The position numbers were made by a program, and so were the translations under genes. A stretch of DNA of 64,000 bases from Tenacibaculum agarivorans (GTDB lineage Bacteria; Bacteroidota; Bacteroidia; Flavobacteriales; Flavobacteriaceae). Location of the stretch: positions 62,001-126,000 of the forward strand of contig NZ_MSMP01000008.1 of assembly GCF_001936575.1 (NCBI RefSeq), written 5' to 3'. Under the pieces are notes generated by a model that was given only the letters and a program-made list of their open reading frames with translations, searched no databases and was not told where the DNA came from. Below, piece by piece: positions 9,310 to 18,629 of this stretch; position 1 is the stretch's first letter, and each line of letters opens with the position of its first letter.

Positions 9310-9382
9310 AAATTTTGCAACTTCAGGGGAACAGTATACATCTGTTGCGAAAATAATATTTAATAAGTCTAAATAAAAATAA

Positions 9383-11782
9383 ATGAAAAAATTTATACTT
9401 TTAATTTTACTGTCGATGTGCAGTGTTATAAGTTATGCTCAGCTAAATGGAAAAGTTGTAGATAATAACAATGAGCCTATTCCGGGGGTAAGGGTCTCAA
9501 TAAAAAATTCAGACAAAGAAGTAATAACCGATATCGAAGGGAAATTCAAAATTGAAACAACTTCAAATGACAAGGAGTTAATTTTCTCTTTCTTAGGATT
9601 TAAAACAAAAGTCATTACAATTGCGGATTTACAAAATGATACAACAGTAGTTTTATATGAGGGGAATGAGCTTTTAGAAGAAGTAGCGATTACCAATTTG
9701 AAAAATAAGTTTTCAAGAAAAAAGACGGCTTATGTAGCTAAATTACCTTTAAAAAATATTGAAAATTCTCAGGTATATAGCACTATAACTAATCAATTAT
9801 TAATCTCTCAAAACGTTAATAATTTTGAAGATGCATTAAAAAATGCAGTAGGAGTAGATAAATTATGGCAGTCAACAGGTAGAGCAGGAGATGGTGCAGG
9901 TTTTTATTCTATAAGAGGATTTGCAACACAGCCTCAATTGGTAAATGGGATGCCAGGTATAACTAACGGATTCATTAATCCGCTTAACGTAGAAAGAGTA
10001 GAAGTAATAAAAGGACCTTCAGCAACTTTATTCGGTAGTACTATAACATCTTATGGAGGTTTAATTAACATTGTAACTAAAAAACCTTACAAAGGTACTG
10101 GCGGTACTATATCTCTAGGAGGCGGATCTTTTGGATTTAAGAAATTAGCTTTAGATGTAAACACTACCGATGCTAGTGAAAAATTTTCAATACGATTTAA
10201 TGCAGGTTTCCAATCAGAAGATAGTTTTCAAGATGCAGGTTTAAGAGAATCGGTATTTATGGCACCAGCAATTTCTTACCAAGTAAATGATAAATTAACT
10301 TTAAACTTCAATTATGAAGTTTCAGGAAATAAGCAAACAAATCCAGTATTCTTATTCTTTAATAGATCTGTGCCATTAGCATTTAATAATTTAGAGCAGT
10401 TAAATTATGATCCAAATTTATCATTAACAGATAATAGTATTCTAATAAAAAATCCTACACAAAATTATAGAGGAGAAATTGCTTATAAAATTACAGACAA
10501 CTGGTCTTCTCAAACTATAGTTTCTGGTGGTAGAGCTGAGTCTAAAGGTATTTATACATTCTTATGGAACTTTGCAGATTTTACAACTAATCCAGCTGCA
10601 CCAGCACCAACACCTTTCTTCAGTGTTTTTGCGCAAAGATCAGATGCAGAAACAAACTCGTTCGATATCCAACAAAACTTTACAGGAGACTTTAAAATAG
10701 GAGAAGTACGTAATAGATTATTAGTAGGAGTAGATTATTTAGAAACTCAAAATATAGATAAAAGCTCAGAGTTTAGAACTTTAAATGCTATAACAGCTCA
10801 AGGACAACTTTTACAAGGATTACCAACAAATGCTAATAGTGTTAATTTAGCATTAACTGGTGTGCCAAATTCAGATATCAATGTAAATCAAAATGTATTA
10901 AGTGCTTATGTTTCTGATGTTGTTAATATTTTACCTGAGTTATCTGTAATGGCAGGAATTAGATATGATCGATTCGACTATCAAGGAGATAAAAATACAG
11001 ATGTAGACGATGCTACTGAATATACTAAATCAACATTTTCACCAAAAGTAGGGGTAGTATATCAACCTATTTTAAACAAGGTTTCTGTTTTTGCGAATTA
11101 TCAAAATGGATTTAATTATGTAAATCCTGAATTAGCACCAGTAAGTTTAACAGATCCAACAGCAGGTTTACAATTACGTTCTTTCGATTTAGAAAATGCA
11201 GATCAATTTGAAGGTGGAGTAAAAACAAATTTATTTAGTAATAAACTAGAAGCAACACTGAGTTATTATAATATTACTGTGAGTAATAAAATCATAGGTT
11301 TTGGACCAGGAAAACAACAAGATGGTGAAATAAAAAGTCAAGGGGTTGAATTAGACTTTAATGCGTACCCAGTTGATGGTTTAAACCTTAGAGGAGGTAT
11401 TGCATATAATGATTCAGAAATAGTAGAGTCAACATCAAACCCATTACTAGTTGGTGAAAGATTTGGAGAAGCAGGAGCTGAGTTTACCTATAACTTTTGG
11501 GCAGATTATAGATTCCAAGAAGGAACGATTAAAAACTTAGGAATTACAGCAGGATTCAACGGTTCTAGCGATTACAATACCATGGAAGGATATCCTAATG
11601 TAGGAGAGTTTATATTACCAGCATATACGGTTTTTAATGCAGGATTGTATTATGACCATGCAAAATTTAGAGTAAGTTTTAATGTAAATAATTTAACTAA
11701 CGAGGAGTATTACAAAGGCTGGAGCACTGTTACTCCTCAACAACCAAGAGCTTACTTTGGAACTCTAACCTATAAGTTTTAG
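9383..11782 (+). CDS. TonB-dependent siderophore receptor
   Basis: 799 residues. Residues 1-19 are a signal peptide ending SYAQ. Residues 20-95 are a carboxypeptidase-regulatory-like beta domain (GKVVDNNNEPIPGVRVSIKN) common on Bacteroidota receptors. The plug follows, with VERVEVIKGPSATLFGS near 203-219, then a 22-strand-type barrel ending in a C-terminal aromatic (YFGTLTYKF). It sits in the outer membrane and would import the ferric siderophore made by the neighbouring locus. It is the first gene of an operon continuing to 14540 and is divergent from the AraC gene. Specificity is inferred from context. Confidence 0.93.
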   Translation: MKKFILLILLSMCSVISYAQLNGKVVDNNNEPIPGVRVSIKNSDKEVITDIEGKFKIETTSNDKELIFSFLGFKTKVITIADLQNDTTVVLYEGNELLEEVAITNLKNKFSRKKTAYVAKLPLKNIENSQVYSTITNQLLISQNVNNFEDALKNAVGVDKLWQSTGRAGDGAGFYSIRGFATQPQLVNGMPGITNGFINPLNVERVEVIKGPSATLFGSTITSYGGLINIVTKKPYKGTGGTISLGGGSFGFKKLALDVNTTDASEKFSIRFNAGFQSEDSFQDAGLRESVFMAPAISYQVNDKLTLNFNYEVSGNKQTNPVFLFFNRSVPLAFNNLEQLNYDPNLSLTDNSILIKNPTQNYRGEIAYKITDNWSSQTIVSGGRAESKGIYTFLWNFADFTTNPAAPAPTPFFSVFAQRSDAETNSFDIQQNFTGDFKIGEVRNRLLVGVDYLETQNIDKSSEFRTLNAITAQGQLLQGLPTNANSVNLALTGVPNSDINVNQNVLSAYVSDVVNILPELSVMAGIRYDRFDYQGDKNTDVDDATEYTKSTFSPKVGVVYQPILNKVSVFANYQNGFNYVNPELAPVSLTDPTAGLQLRSFDLENADQFEGGVKTNLFSNKLEATLSYYNITVSNKIIGFGPGKQQDGEIKSQGVELDFNAYPVDGLNLRGGIAYNDSEIVESTSNPLLVGERFGEAGAEFTYNFWADYRFQEGTIKNLGITAGFNGSSDYNTMEGYPNVGEFILPAYTVFNAGLYYDHAKFRVSFNVNNLTNEEYYKGWSTVTPQQPRAYFGTLTYKF

Positions 11783-11817
11783 TGTATAGTTGTGTATCAG
11801 TTTAATCCTTTTTATAA

Positions 11818-11851
11818 CAAAACTCTAAACTATTTTGGTTTGGAGTTTTGT
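11818..11851 (+). terminator. Hairpin after the TonB receptor, possible attenuator
   Basis: CAAAACTCTAAAC and GTTTGGAGTTTTG form a long stem with a short loop. No T-run follows it, so it may partly terminate, or stabilise the receptor mRNA, rather than fully stop transcription. The downstream genes lack another evident promoter. Confidence 0.5.
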
Positions 11852-11867
11852 GGTTAATAATTATGAA

Positions 11868-12209
11868 ATGATTAGTGTTTTACTTTTACTAACAGTAATA
11901 GGAACTTTTTTAAGGTATAGTACCTCAGAAAAAGTTGTAGTATCTAAAAAAACGTTTTTAGATGTATTGCTAAATAAATCCTTTGCGTATAAAAAAATAG
12001 TAGGAGGATCATTGCTTATTGCCGCATTGCTGGTATCAATTCTATGTAATGGAGTAACCTCAGGTGTATTTATATGGCTATTCATGATTACCATAGTGAT
12101 AAGTTTGTTAGTAACTCTATATCCTTTACAATTGATAAAAACAGTTTATGTTTTCAGCTTTTTAGTATTGTTAATACTAACAGAATTAATTTTAAATTAT
12201 GCCAGCTAA
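11868..12209 (+). CDS. Small membrane protein of siderophore-uptake operon
   Basis: 113 residues from the ATG at 11868. An upstream TTG at 11835 would add 11 residues but lies inside the hairpin, so the ATG is preferred. There are four hydrophobic segments and no motif I recognise. Proteobacterial receptor operons often carry two small membrane proteins (DUF3649- and DUF3325-like) before a PepSY protein. This gene and the next have the same order, size and topology, so they may be functional analogues; that is inference. It overlaps the next gene by 11 bases, indicating translational coupling. Confidence 0.7.
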   Translation: MISVLLLLTVIGTFLRYSTSEKVVVSKKTFLDVLLNKSFAYKKIVGGSLLIAALLVSILCNGVTSGVFIWLFMITIVISLLVTLYPLQLIKTVYVFSFLVLLILTELILNYAS

Positions 12210-12501
12210 TCCAAAATATTTAAATAAATCTCCTTGGCAACAATTTGCAAAGGTCTCAGCAGGAATTTTAGGTGGGTATATAGTCACAGCACTTTTGCAT
12301 ATGTGCTTACCATTATGGTTTCCTTACCCTAAAGAGATTTTAATCACTTCTATTTTTACAGTTTTTATTGTTTGGGGAGCCTTGTTAATCTTTCCCTTTT
12401 TATTTAAAAATGGTTGGAAAGCTTGGGGAATGTATATGATATTGATACTGATTTTATATATAATTTATGAATTAGGTAATTCAAAAAATCCCTTTATTTA
12501 A
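12199..12501 (+). CDS. Small membrane protein, iron-uptake associated
   Basis: 100 residues with three hydrophobic helices (roughly 20-42, 47-68, 74-91) after a polar N-terminus containing SPWQQFAKVSAGILGGY. Its size and position resemble the DUF3649-type iron-uptake protein found before PepSY proteins in other phyla, but I cannot confirm homology by eye. It overlaps the upstream gene by 11 bases and shares the stop/start TAATG with the PepSY gene. A role helping ferric-siderophore transit or reduction at the inner membrane is inferred from the operon. Confidence 0.7.
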   Translation: MPANPKYLNKSPWQQFAKVSAGILGGYIVTALLHMCLPLWFPYPKEILITSIFTVFIVWGALLIFPFLFKNGWKAWGMYMILILILYIIYELGNSKNPFI

Positions 12502-14540
12502 TGAGTAAGCGGAATTATAATGTGTTTTTTAATACACATACAGTAAGCGGAATTGTTATTAGTTTTGCCTTATATATTATTTTCTTTGCAGGAGCTTTTG
12601 CTTTGTTTAAAGATGAAATTAAGATTTGGGAAGAAGGCAAGTCTGTAAACCATATCAATAGAAAAGATGTTAACTTTGATCAGTTATTTGAAAAATTAGA
12701 TAAAGATTTTGATTTAATCGGTAGAGATTTAGAAATTGGTCTTGGCAAAAATGAAGATGAACTATATGTATATCTGTTGCCTAGTCAGGATACCACGGCT
12801 TCTGAGAGAAGTAAGCAACCTCAGTTTTTCTCTTTAAACATCCAAACAGAAGAAAGAAAACAGTATCATGAATATTATGGAATAGGGGAGTTCTTATATC
12901 GACTCCATTTTTTTCATCAAATTCCTACTATCGGAATTTATTTAGCGGGTTTTGTAGCTATATTTTTTCTGTTCGCAATAGTAACTGGAGTTATTGTACA
13001 TTGGAAAAAAATAATAACTAATTTTTATCATTTTAATCCGAAGAATGCTTTAAAAAGGGTTTGGTCTGAAGCACATACTGCTTTAGGTATTATAGGATTA
13101 CCATTTCAATTTATTTTTGCAGTAACTGGAGCTTACTTTTGTCTTTCAATTTTAGTATTACTTCCTGCTAATTTTCTTTATAATGGAGATCAACAAAAGT
13201 TAATAGAAAATATTCGTCCAGAGCGAAAAACATATGCTTGGGTTGAAAAAATAGATACAGAACTACCAAGTTTCAACAGTTTTATAAAAGAGTCAGATAG
13301 TTTTTGGAATGATTTCCAATTTTCTAATGCCTACATAAGGAACTACAGAGGAAGTAATATGAAATATATTCTTCAAGGCGAGCTAAATGATAAGGATAGG
13401 TTTGTAGGAGTAGGAAGAATAGTATTCGATTACGAAAATGGAAAGATAAATGCAGTAAAAAATCCTGAAAAATTAAATTATGTTGAAGATATACAAGGGG
13501 TATTAACTCGACTACATTTTGGAAATTTCGGAGGGGTGATTGTAAAAATCATCTACTTTATTTTAGCTTTAATTACCTGCTTTGTTATACTGTCTGGAGT
13601 ATTATTGTGGATAGAGTCTAGAAATAAAAAAAGTATGACTATTCAACAGCGGTTGTTCACAGCCAATGTTGGACATATTTATTTAGCTATTTGTTTATCA
13701 ATGCTACCAGTAACTGCAATTTCATTCCTTTTTAGCAAAATCTTTCATGGTTATTTTCAGAATAAACAGTCGTTTATATATTATTTCTATTTCTTGTCTT
13801 GGTTAATTTTCATTATTTATTTCCGTTATAAAAGAGATAATTATAAGATTAATAAACAGAGTCTACTAATAGGTGGATTAGTAGGATTGCTAATTCCAAT
13901 AGTAAACGGAGTTGTATCTAACCAGTGGATATGGAAATCAATAGAGAATGGACAGTCTGATATGCTAACTATAGATATACTTTGGTTGTGTATTGGAATA
14001 ACAAGTTTAGTAGTGTATACAAAGGTCTCAGAAAAGGTGAAAGAACAAAGTGCATTTTCAAAATATCCTATCGATTATAAAAACGTAAACAATTTAGAAG
14101 AATCAATACATAAAAACTTAATAATTAAAGATAAGAATCACATACCTATGAGAACAAAAATTATAATGTTGTGGGTTATACTTGTAATAGGGTTTATCAT
14201 ACATCATGTATATGGAATAGCAGACGTTTACTTTAAAGAATCATTACTTATAGAAGGTTCAAACGGAGAAATACCAGGATGGGCGCATCAATGGAGAATT
14301 CAATTAGAAGGGGTAGCTTTTTTATTTGCAGTGCTAACTATTCAACTCTCAAAAAACTGGTTTAAATGGGTTTCTTTAGTTTGGGCAATTTTAGTTGGTT
14401 TATTTAATATATATCATTTTATAACAGCCTTAATCTATGAAATTACAAACGTATCTGAAATATTAGTTTTAGCGACTATGGCCATTGCTAATATCTTTTT
14501 AATTAAAGAATTATTTACTTGGAAACCGTATACTAAGTAG
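12501..14540 (+). CDS. PepSY-TM inner-membrane protein, likely siderophore reductase
   Basis: 679 residues. A first membrane helix at 13-35, then a periplasmic PepSY-like region, helices near 145-167 and 195-222, a second PepSY-like region (about 230-335), and a further group of helices to the C-terminus. Several histidines sit at helix ends (LHFFHQIPT, HTALGI, LHFGNFGG, GHIYLAI), as expected for heme-binding PepSY-TM proteins. Related proteins such as FoxB reduce ferric siderophores at the inner membrane. It is the last gene of the TonB receptor operon, consistent with iron release from the imported siderophore. The family is clear; the reductase role is inferred. Confidence 0.82.
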   Translation: MSKRNYNVFFNTHTVSGIVISFALYIIFFAGAFALFKDEIKIWEEGKSVNHINRKDVNFDQLFEKLDKDFDLIGRDLEIGLGKNEDELYVYLLPSQDTTASERSKQPQFFSLNIQTEERKQYHEYYGIGEFLYRLHFFHQIPTIGIYLAGFVAIFFLFAIVTGVIVHWKKIITNFYHFNPKNALKRVWSEAHTALGIIGLPFQFIFAVTGAYFCLSILVLLPANFLYNGDQQKLIENIRPERKTYAWVEKIDTELPSFNSFIKESDSFWNDFQFSNAYIRNYRGSNMKYILQGELNDKDRFVGVGRIVFDYENGKINAVKNPEKLNYVEDIQGVLTRLHFGNFGGVIVKIIYFILALITCFVILSGVLLWIESRNKKSMTIQQRLFTANVGHIYLAICLSMLPVTAISFLFSKIFHGYFQNKQSFIYYFYFLSWLIFIIYFRYKRDNYKINKQSLLIGGLVGLLIPIVNGVVSNQWIWKSIENGQSDMLTIDILWLCIGITSLVVYTKVSEKVKEQSAFSKYPIDYKNVNNLEESIHKNLIIKDKNHIPMRTKIIMLWVILVIGFIIHHVYGIADVYFKESLLIEGSNGEIPGWAHQWRIQLEGVAFLFAVLTIQLSKNWFKWVSLVWAILVGLFNIYHFITALIYEITNVSEILVLATMAIANIFLIKELFTWKPYTK

Positions 14541-14555
14541 AGGCTAAAAAAGTCT

Positions 14556-14617
14556 TCTAAAAGTATGATTCAGAATCTAAAAAAGGAAATTATTCAATTT
14601 TAAATCATACTTTTAGA
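14556..14617. terminator. Inverted repeat between convergent operons
   Basis: TCTAAAAGTATGATT (14556-14570) and AATCATACTTTTAGA (14603-14617) are perfect 15-base inverted repeats around a 32-base AT-rich loop. They lie between the PepSY gene and the convergent barrel gene and could terminate both, though there is no clean T-run. Confidence 0.55.
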
Positions 14618-14629
14618 AAGTCTTTCAAG

Positions 14630-17302
14630 TTAAAATTGATACTTTAATGTAAGCATTACATATCTTGATAATAATCTATAATCAGTTATAGAACTACCAT
14701 TGTCATTTATTGTAAATTCTTGAAAAGTATCAGTATTAAATAGGTTTTTACCTACAAGAGAGATACTGATTTTAGGTGATTTAATTTTATATTCAGCACT
14801 AAAATCTGCAAAATAATAGACACTATTTTTTGGATTTAAATTGCCGAAAGAATAACGTTCTGTTTGGATATCAAAATTGAATGTATCATTAAAAATAAAA
14901 GATAAGTCTAAAAATGTATTATTGTTTGTATAAGATTGGTTAAAAGTAGTAGCTATAGAATTGGTGGTCCATTTAGTTCCCAAGTGATAATTAAACATAC
15001 TATTAAAACCTGATCGCATTTCTACACCATAGCTATAATTATCTGTTTTTACTTCCCTTAGGTTTGAGTCGTTAATAATATTTTTATAATTAGAACTAGA
15101 ATAACCTAAAACTAATTTTATGTTAGAAGATAAGCTATTGACAAATCTGTTTAAATTTGAAGAAATACCTAATAGACTCTTATCTTCAATTAGAATTTTA
15201 CTTGATTGAGTATAATTTTGTGTTAATTGTGTATTAGTAGAAAAGAAATCATGATACTTATTGTAAAATATAATTGTATTAGCAAAAAACTTTCCTCCCC
15301 AGTCCCCAAATTGATGATTTAAATTAAAACTAGAAGCATTAGTTTGATTAAAAGTACCAGTTCCTCTATTAAAATTCTGATATCCTGTTAAAACGTAATT
15401 ATTATATACATCTAAAACATTCGCATTGGTTCTATTTATAGAAGCTCCCATTGTTAATTCATTCTTTTCTCCAATATTCCATTTGAATTCAAATTCAGGA
15501 TTAAAAAATATAGGAACTTCCTCATTTGAGTTGTTTTCTGTATTAAAACGATTATATAATACGTGAACTCCTAAGTTCCCCATTAGAGCGAGTTTATTAA
15601 ACTTTAGTAAATACTTACCTTTAATAAAAGTATCATTAGTAAAATAAGTTAAATCGTTAGAATACTCGTTTGGGGCAATTTCTACATTTAGATTCTGTTT
15701 TAATAATAAATCAGAATTCAAAACATCCTGTCTTAAAGAATTTCCAAATCTTAACTCTAATAAATTACCACCTTTTTTTCTATTAAGAAAATGCCCTTCA
15801 AAAGCAATAAAATTCATAGTATTTTCAATTAACTGAGAAGCAGCATTAGCATTTGTGTTAGGAAATAAATCTTCGAATAAAAAAGAGTTAAAATCTACCA
15901 AGTAGTTTTGAGGTGATTTATCAAAAATGTATCTACCCGTTAATAAAAAGACTTTTCTTTTATTTAATTTGTTAGTGTAAACAATTTTTTGATCAAAAAA
16001 AGTGTTCTTGCCTTGTAGAAATTCGTCAATGCCTTCATTATTAAAAACTAAATTACTACTTTCAGTATAATTACGATAATTAAATTTTGAGGTTAACTCT
16101 AGCGTTTTTGTTTTTGAAAAATCATAATTTAGGTCAAACCTTCCAAAAGCTATTTTTTTCTTTTTTCTTAAAAAATAACTTTCTGTATTCATAAAGTCAG
16201 TATTACGAACTTGATAGTTTTCAATTGAATTCCTGAAAAAGTTATTTTCATCTGAATTTAAAAAAACTAATGACTTAATCTTTAATTTTTTTGATGGATT
16301 AAAAATTGCGTTTAATGAAAGCAATTCGGCATTATTAAAATTAGTTCTAGTTTCTTTAAACTTTGGAACAAAAGCGTCTAAAGATACTAAAGAACCTGTA
16401 GTTTGTTCATCTCCTAAACTAGAAACTTCATTCATTCTGTAAGGTCTAATTAGATGTTCAATTTCTCCAATTACATCTGTACCAGTATTATTAAGATTAG
16501 TTAAGAAATAATATTTATTTTTTTTCCCAAAGTTCATTAAGTTTCCTTTCATAGTATAAATATTTTCAGAACCTAAACCATATCCTAATGCCGAATTACC
16601 AAACCATATTCTTTTAGCCTTTTCATTTAAGATTAAATTTAAGGCAACTTTTTTGCTATTTTCTATTCCTTTTAAATGTTTGTTTTTAGAGTAATTTTTT
16701 AATAATTCTACTTTTTTGATAGGATCATTGGGCATATTCTTTGTTAATAGTTTATACCCTTTTTCAAAAAAATCATCGCCTTCAACCATTACTTTTTCTA
16801 TTTCTTTATTTCCCACTCTAATTGTGCCATCCGCATCAACTTCAACTCCTGGTAAATTTTTCAAAACATCTTCAACTACTTGTTCATTACCTCTTAAAAA
16901 AGATTTAACATTAAACGTAACAGTATCCTTTTTCACTTTTATAGACTTATTTGCTTTGATCACAACTTCTTGTAATTCAAGTTTCTTTTCTGTTAAATTC
17001 AGATTTACAATTAAGTTTTTATCAAACTTTTTAATGTCTATTTTCTGATCCTGATATCCTAAAGAAGAATAGTTTATCACAAAACTTTTTTGATTAGAAA
17101 CATTTAAAAGATAAGATCCATCAATGTCTGTATAGGTGAATGCAATTATTTTATTACTTAAACTATCTTTCTTAGCTACAACATTAACAAAAGGTATTGG
17201 CTTTTTTTCAGCGTCAACAATTTTCCCGCTAATAGTTTGCCCTACAGAAACTCCAATGGAGTATAAAAAAATGAATATTAAAAAACCTACCTTTTTTCCC
17301 AT
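14630..17302 (-). CDS. Outer-membrane beta-barrel protein, TonB-receptor-like, GLPGLI-associated
   Basis: 890 residues. Signal peptide 1-21 (ending VSVGQ), then a carboxypeptidase-regulatory-like domain (about 22-105, ISGKIVDAEKKPIPFVNVVAKK). A plug-like region follows (DTVTFNVKSFLRGNEQVVEDVLKNLPGVEVDADG near 125-158), then a long beta-barrel ending in an aromatic (LTLKYQF). It resembles the outer-membrane proteins regularly encoded beside GLPGLI proteins in Bacteroidota. It is last in a four-gene operon starting with two small secreted proteins, 16 bases after the GLPGLI gene. It may transport or assemble those peptides, but the substrate is unknown. Confidence 0.82.
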   Translation of the reverse strand: MGKKVGFLIFIFLYSIGVSVGQTISGKIVDAEKKPIPFVNVVAKKDSLSNKIIAFTYTDIDGSYLLNVSNQKSFVINYSSLGYQDQKIDIKKFDKNLIVNLNLTEKKLELQEVVIKANKSIKVKKDTVTFNVKSFLRGNEQVVEDVLKNLPGVEVDADGTIRVGNKEIEKVMVEGDDFFEKGYKLLTKNMPNDPIKKVELLKNYSKNKHLKGIENSKKVALNLILNEKAKRIWFGNSALGYGLGSENIYTMKGNLMNFGKKNKYYFLTNLNNTGTDVIGEIEHLIRPYRMNEVSSLGDEQTTGSLVSLDAFVPKFKETRTNFNNAELLSLNAIFNPSKKLKIKSLVFLNSDENNFFRNSIENYQVRNTDFMNTESYFLRKKKKIAFGRFDLNYDFSKTKTLELTSKFNYRNYTESSNLVFNNEGIDEFLQGKNTFFDQKIVYTNKLNKRKVFLLTGRYIFDKSPQNYLVDFNSFLFEDLFPNTNANAASQLIENTMNFIAFEGHFLNRKKGGNLLELRFGNSLRQDVLNSDLLLKQNLNVEIAPNEYSNDLTYFTNDTFIKGKYLLKFNKLALMGNLGVHVLYNRFNTENNSNEEVPIFFNPEFEFKWNIGEKNELTMGASINRTNANVLDVYNNYVLTGYQNFNRGTGTFNQTNASSFNLNHQFGDWGGKFFANTIIFYNKYHDFFSTNTQLTQNYTQSSKILIEDKSLLGISSNLNRFVNSLSSNIKLVLGYSSSNYKNIINDSNLREVKTDNYSYGVEMRSGFNSMFNYHLGTKWTTNSIATTFNQSYTNNNTFLDLSFIFNDTFNFDIQTERYSFGNLNPKNSVYYFADFSAEYKIKSPKISISLVGKNLFNTDTFQEFTINDNGSSITDYRLLSRYVMLTLKYQF

Positions 17303-17318
17303 CTTCTATATTGAATAA

Positions 17319-18083
17319 TTATTCAAATGTTTTTTCAATATTATGATCAGTTACTGAATTTACTGTTATTCTAGCTCCTCTAGGTAGTTTAGCATATAGC
17401 TTTTTTAATAACTCATCTGTTGAATTGTTTTTATAGCTAGCATATTCTTTAAAAGAAATTTCTTTTCCATTACTAGGAATTTTTAACTCAACAGAAGTAC
17501 TGTTTTTAGTAGCTATACTGCTTAATGAGAACTTAATATTTGTATCTTTTGACTCTATTTGCACTATTAAACCAGGTAGTCCATGGAATTTCCAAGGTCC
17601 ATGTATTGTTGGTATTTCAGAAGTATACCATACTTCAAATTCTCTTCCTCTAAATTTTAGTTCTGCTTTTTTACAAGTATAGTTGCCGAATTTTTTTTCC
17701 TCAGAACGAAGTTCCCAGTTCATTGCAGGTAGATCTTCCTTAACTATGTATGGTAAAAAATTACCGTTTTTAGTCGCAAAATCTCTAAATACAATTTCCT
17801 TTGTAGTTAAATTTTTATAATATTTTTTTCCAATACTATCTTTTACAACTTTGGTGAATCTTCCAACTCCTGTATCATCCATATGAGCAGAAGTTTCAGT
17901 AGAATCCATGCGTTTAAATGTAGAAAGAGATTCTTTCCCTAAAACTTCTAATTCTATATTATAAAATTCTTTTAAACCAAAATTAGAATACGTATAGTTT
18001 GCCCTTAAGTAGGTTTTCTTTTGGCCGAAAATAGTAGATGATAATAGAAGTATTATCGCTAAAAAGAAATATTTATTTTTCAT
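17319..18083 (-). CDS. GLPGLI family protein
   Basis: 254 residues. Signal peptide 1-20 (SSTIFGQ). The family hallmark HGLPGLI lies near residues 166-172, preceded by EVWYTSEIPTIHGPWKF. GLPGLI proteins are secreted or periplasmic Bacteroidota proteins of unknown function, usually paired with a TonB-receptor-like barrel, exactly as here. Two cysteines are visible (SCPV-type motifs are absent; one is in NYTCKKAEL). An intrinsic-terminator-like hairpin just upstream (18097-18124) should lower its expression relative to the small secreted proteins in front. Confidence 0.88.
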   Translation of the reverse strand: MKNKYFFLAIILLLSSTIFGQKKTYLRANYTYSNFGLKEFYNIELEVLGKESLSTFKRMDSTETSAHMDDTGVGRFTKVVKDSIGKKYYKNLTTKEIVFRDFATKNGNFLPYIVKEDLPAMNWELRSEEKKFGNYTCKKAELKFRGREFEVWYTSEIPTIHGPWKFHGLPGLIVQIESKDTNIKFSLSSIATKNSTSVELKIPSNGKEISFKEYASYKNNSTDELLKKLYAKLPRGARITVNSVTDHNIEKTFE

Positions 18084-18096
18084 GATTGTGGTATTT

Positions 18097-18124
18097 TAAA
18101 AGAGGTCGAAAAGTTTCGACCTCT
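18097..18124 (-). terminator. Attenuator between small secreted proteins and GLPGLI gene
   Basis: On the minus strand AGAGGTCGAAA and TTTCGACCTCT form an 11-bp perfect stem with a 2-base loop followed by TTTT. It lies inside the operon, so partial termination would give excess mRNA for the two small secreted proteins over the GLPGLI and barrel genes. Confidence 0.75.
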
Positions 18125-18144
18125 TGTAGTTAAAATAATTAAGG

Positions 18145-18381
18145 TTACTCAACTAATAATTTAATTGCTTGACACTTAAGCCAACTAACATCAGTAATAG
18201 TAATATCTAAATTATATTCTTTTCCATCGTCAGTAGTTCCCTCTACATGAATTGTGCAGTCTCTGAACTCTGTAGAATCTTCTGATAAGTTAAATTCTGA
18301 TTCAGTATTTTTAATCTTGTTGTCGCTAAACCCTTGAAAAGAAAATAACGAAACTGCTAAAATTAAGGCTAGTTTTTTCAT
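18145..18381 (-). CDS. Small secreted cysteine-pair protein 2
   Basis: 78 residues. Signal peptide about 1-19 (LILAVSLFSFQGFS), then an acidic stretch and a compact segment with DCTIHVEGT, DDGKEYNLDITIT and WLKCQ. The C-x-h-x-h-x-GT-DGKE-L-hTh pattern is shared with the neighbouring 78-residue protein, so the two are paralogues. The two cysteines probably form a disulfide outside the cytoplasm. I do not recognise the family. Its position upstream of a GLPGLI protein and barrel, and divergent from lanthipeptide genes, suggests a partner or cargo of that system. Function unknown. Confidence 0.75.
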   Translation of the reverse strand: MKKLALILAVSLFSFQGFSDNKIKNTESEFNLSEDSTEFRDCTIHVEGTTDDGKEYNLDITITDVSWLKCQAIKLLVE

Positions 18382-18392
18382 GGTTGAAATAA

Positions 18393-18629
18393 TTATTGTT
18401 TCATAACTTCCTTAAGCATTGTACCAGCTGCTTTAGCACAGTCGTCAGCCTCAACAGTTACTACTAAATCTACTTCTTTCCCATCATAAGTACCTTTAAT
18501 AGTGACTGGACATGATTTAAAATCTTCGATAGATTCTGTATCAATCTTGTTAACTAATCCATTTTCAGTGTTGATTGCGAAGATGTTTGTAGCAAAAACG
18601 AATGCTCCTAATAAAAATAATTTTTTCAT
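18393..18629 (-). CDS. Small secreted cysteine-pair protein 1
   Basis: 78 residues, first gene of the minus-strand operon and 11 bases before its paralogue. Signal peptide about 1-18 (FVFATNIFA). The mature part contains SCPVTIKGT, YDGKEVDLVVTV and DDCAKAAGTMLKEV, predicting two or three beta strands and a C-terminal helix with one cysteine pair. It is preceded by a long leader of about 190 bases and a near-perfect promoter at 18828-18858. No known function; small size, secretion and high predicted expression are what the sequence shows. Confidence 0.75.
   Translation of the reverse strand: MKKLFLLGAFVFATNIFAINTENGLVNKIDTESIEDFKSCPVTIKGTYDGKEVDLVVTVEADDCAKAAGTMLKEVMKQ

Noticed and set aside
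11835-11867. TTG start extending the 113-residue membrane protein
   Set aside because: It falls inside the hairpin after the TonB receptor; the ATG at 11868 is better placed.
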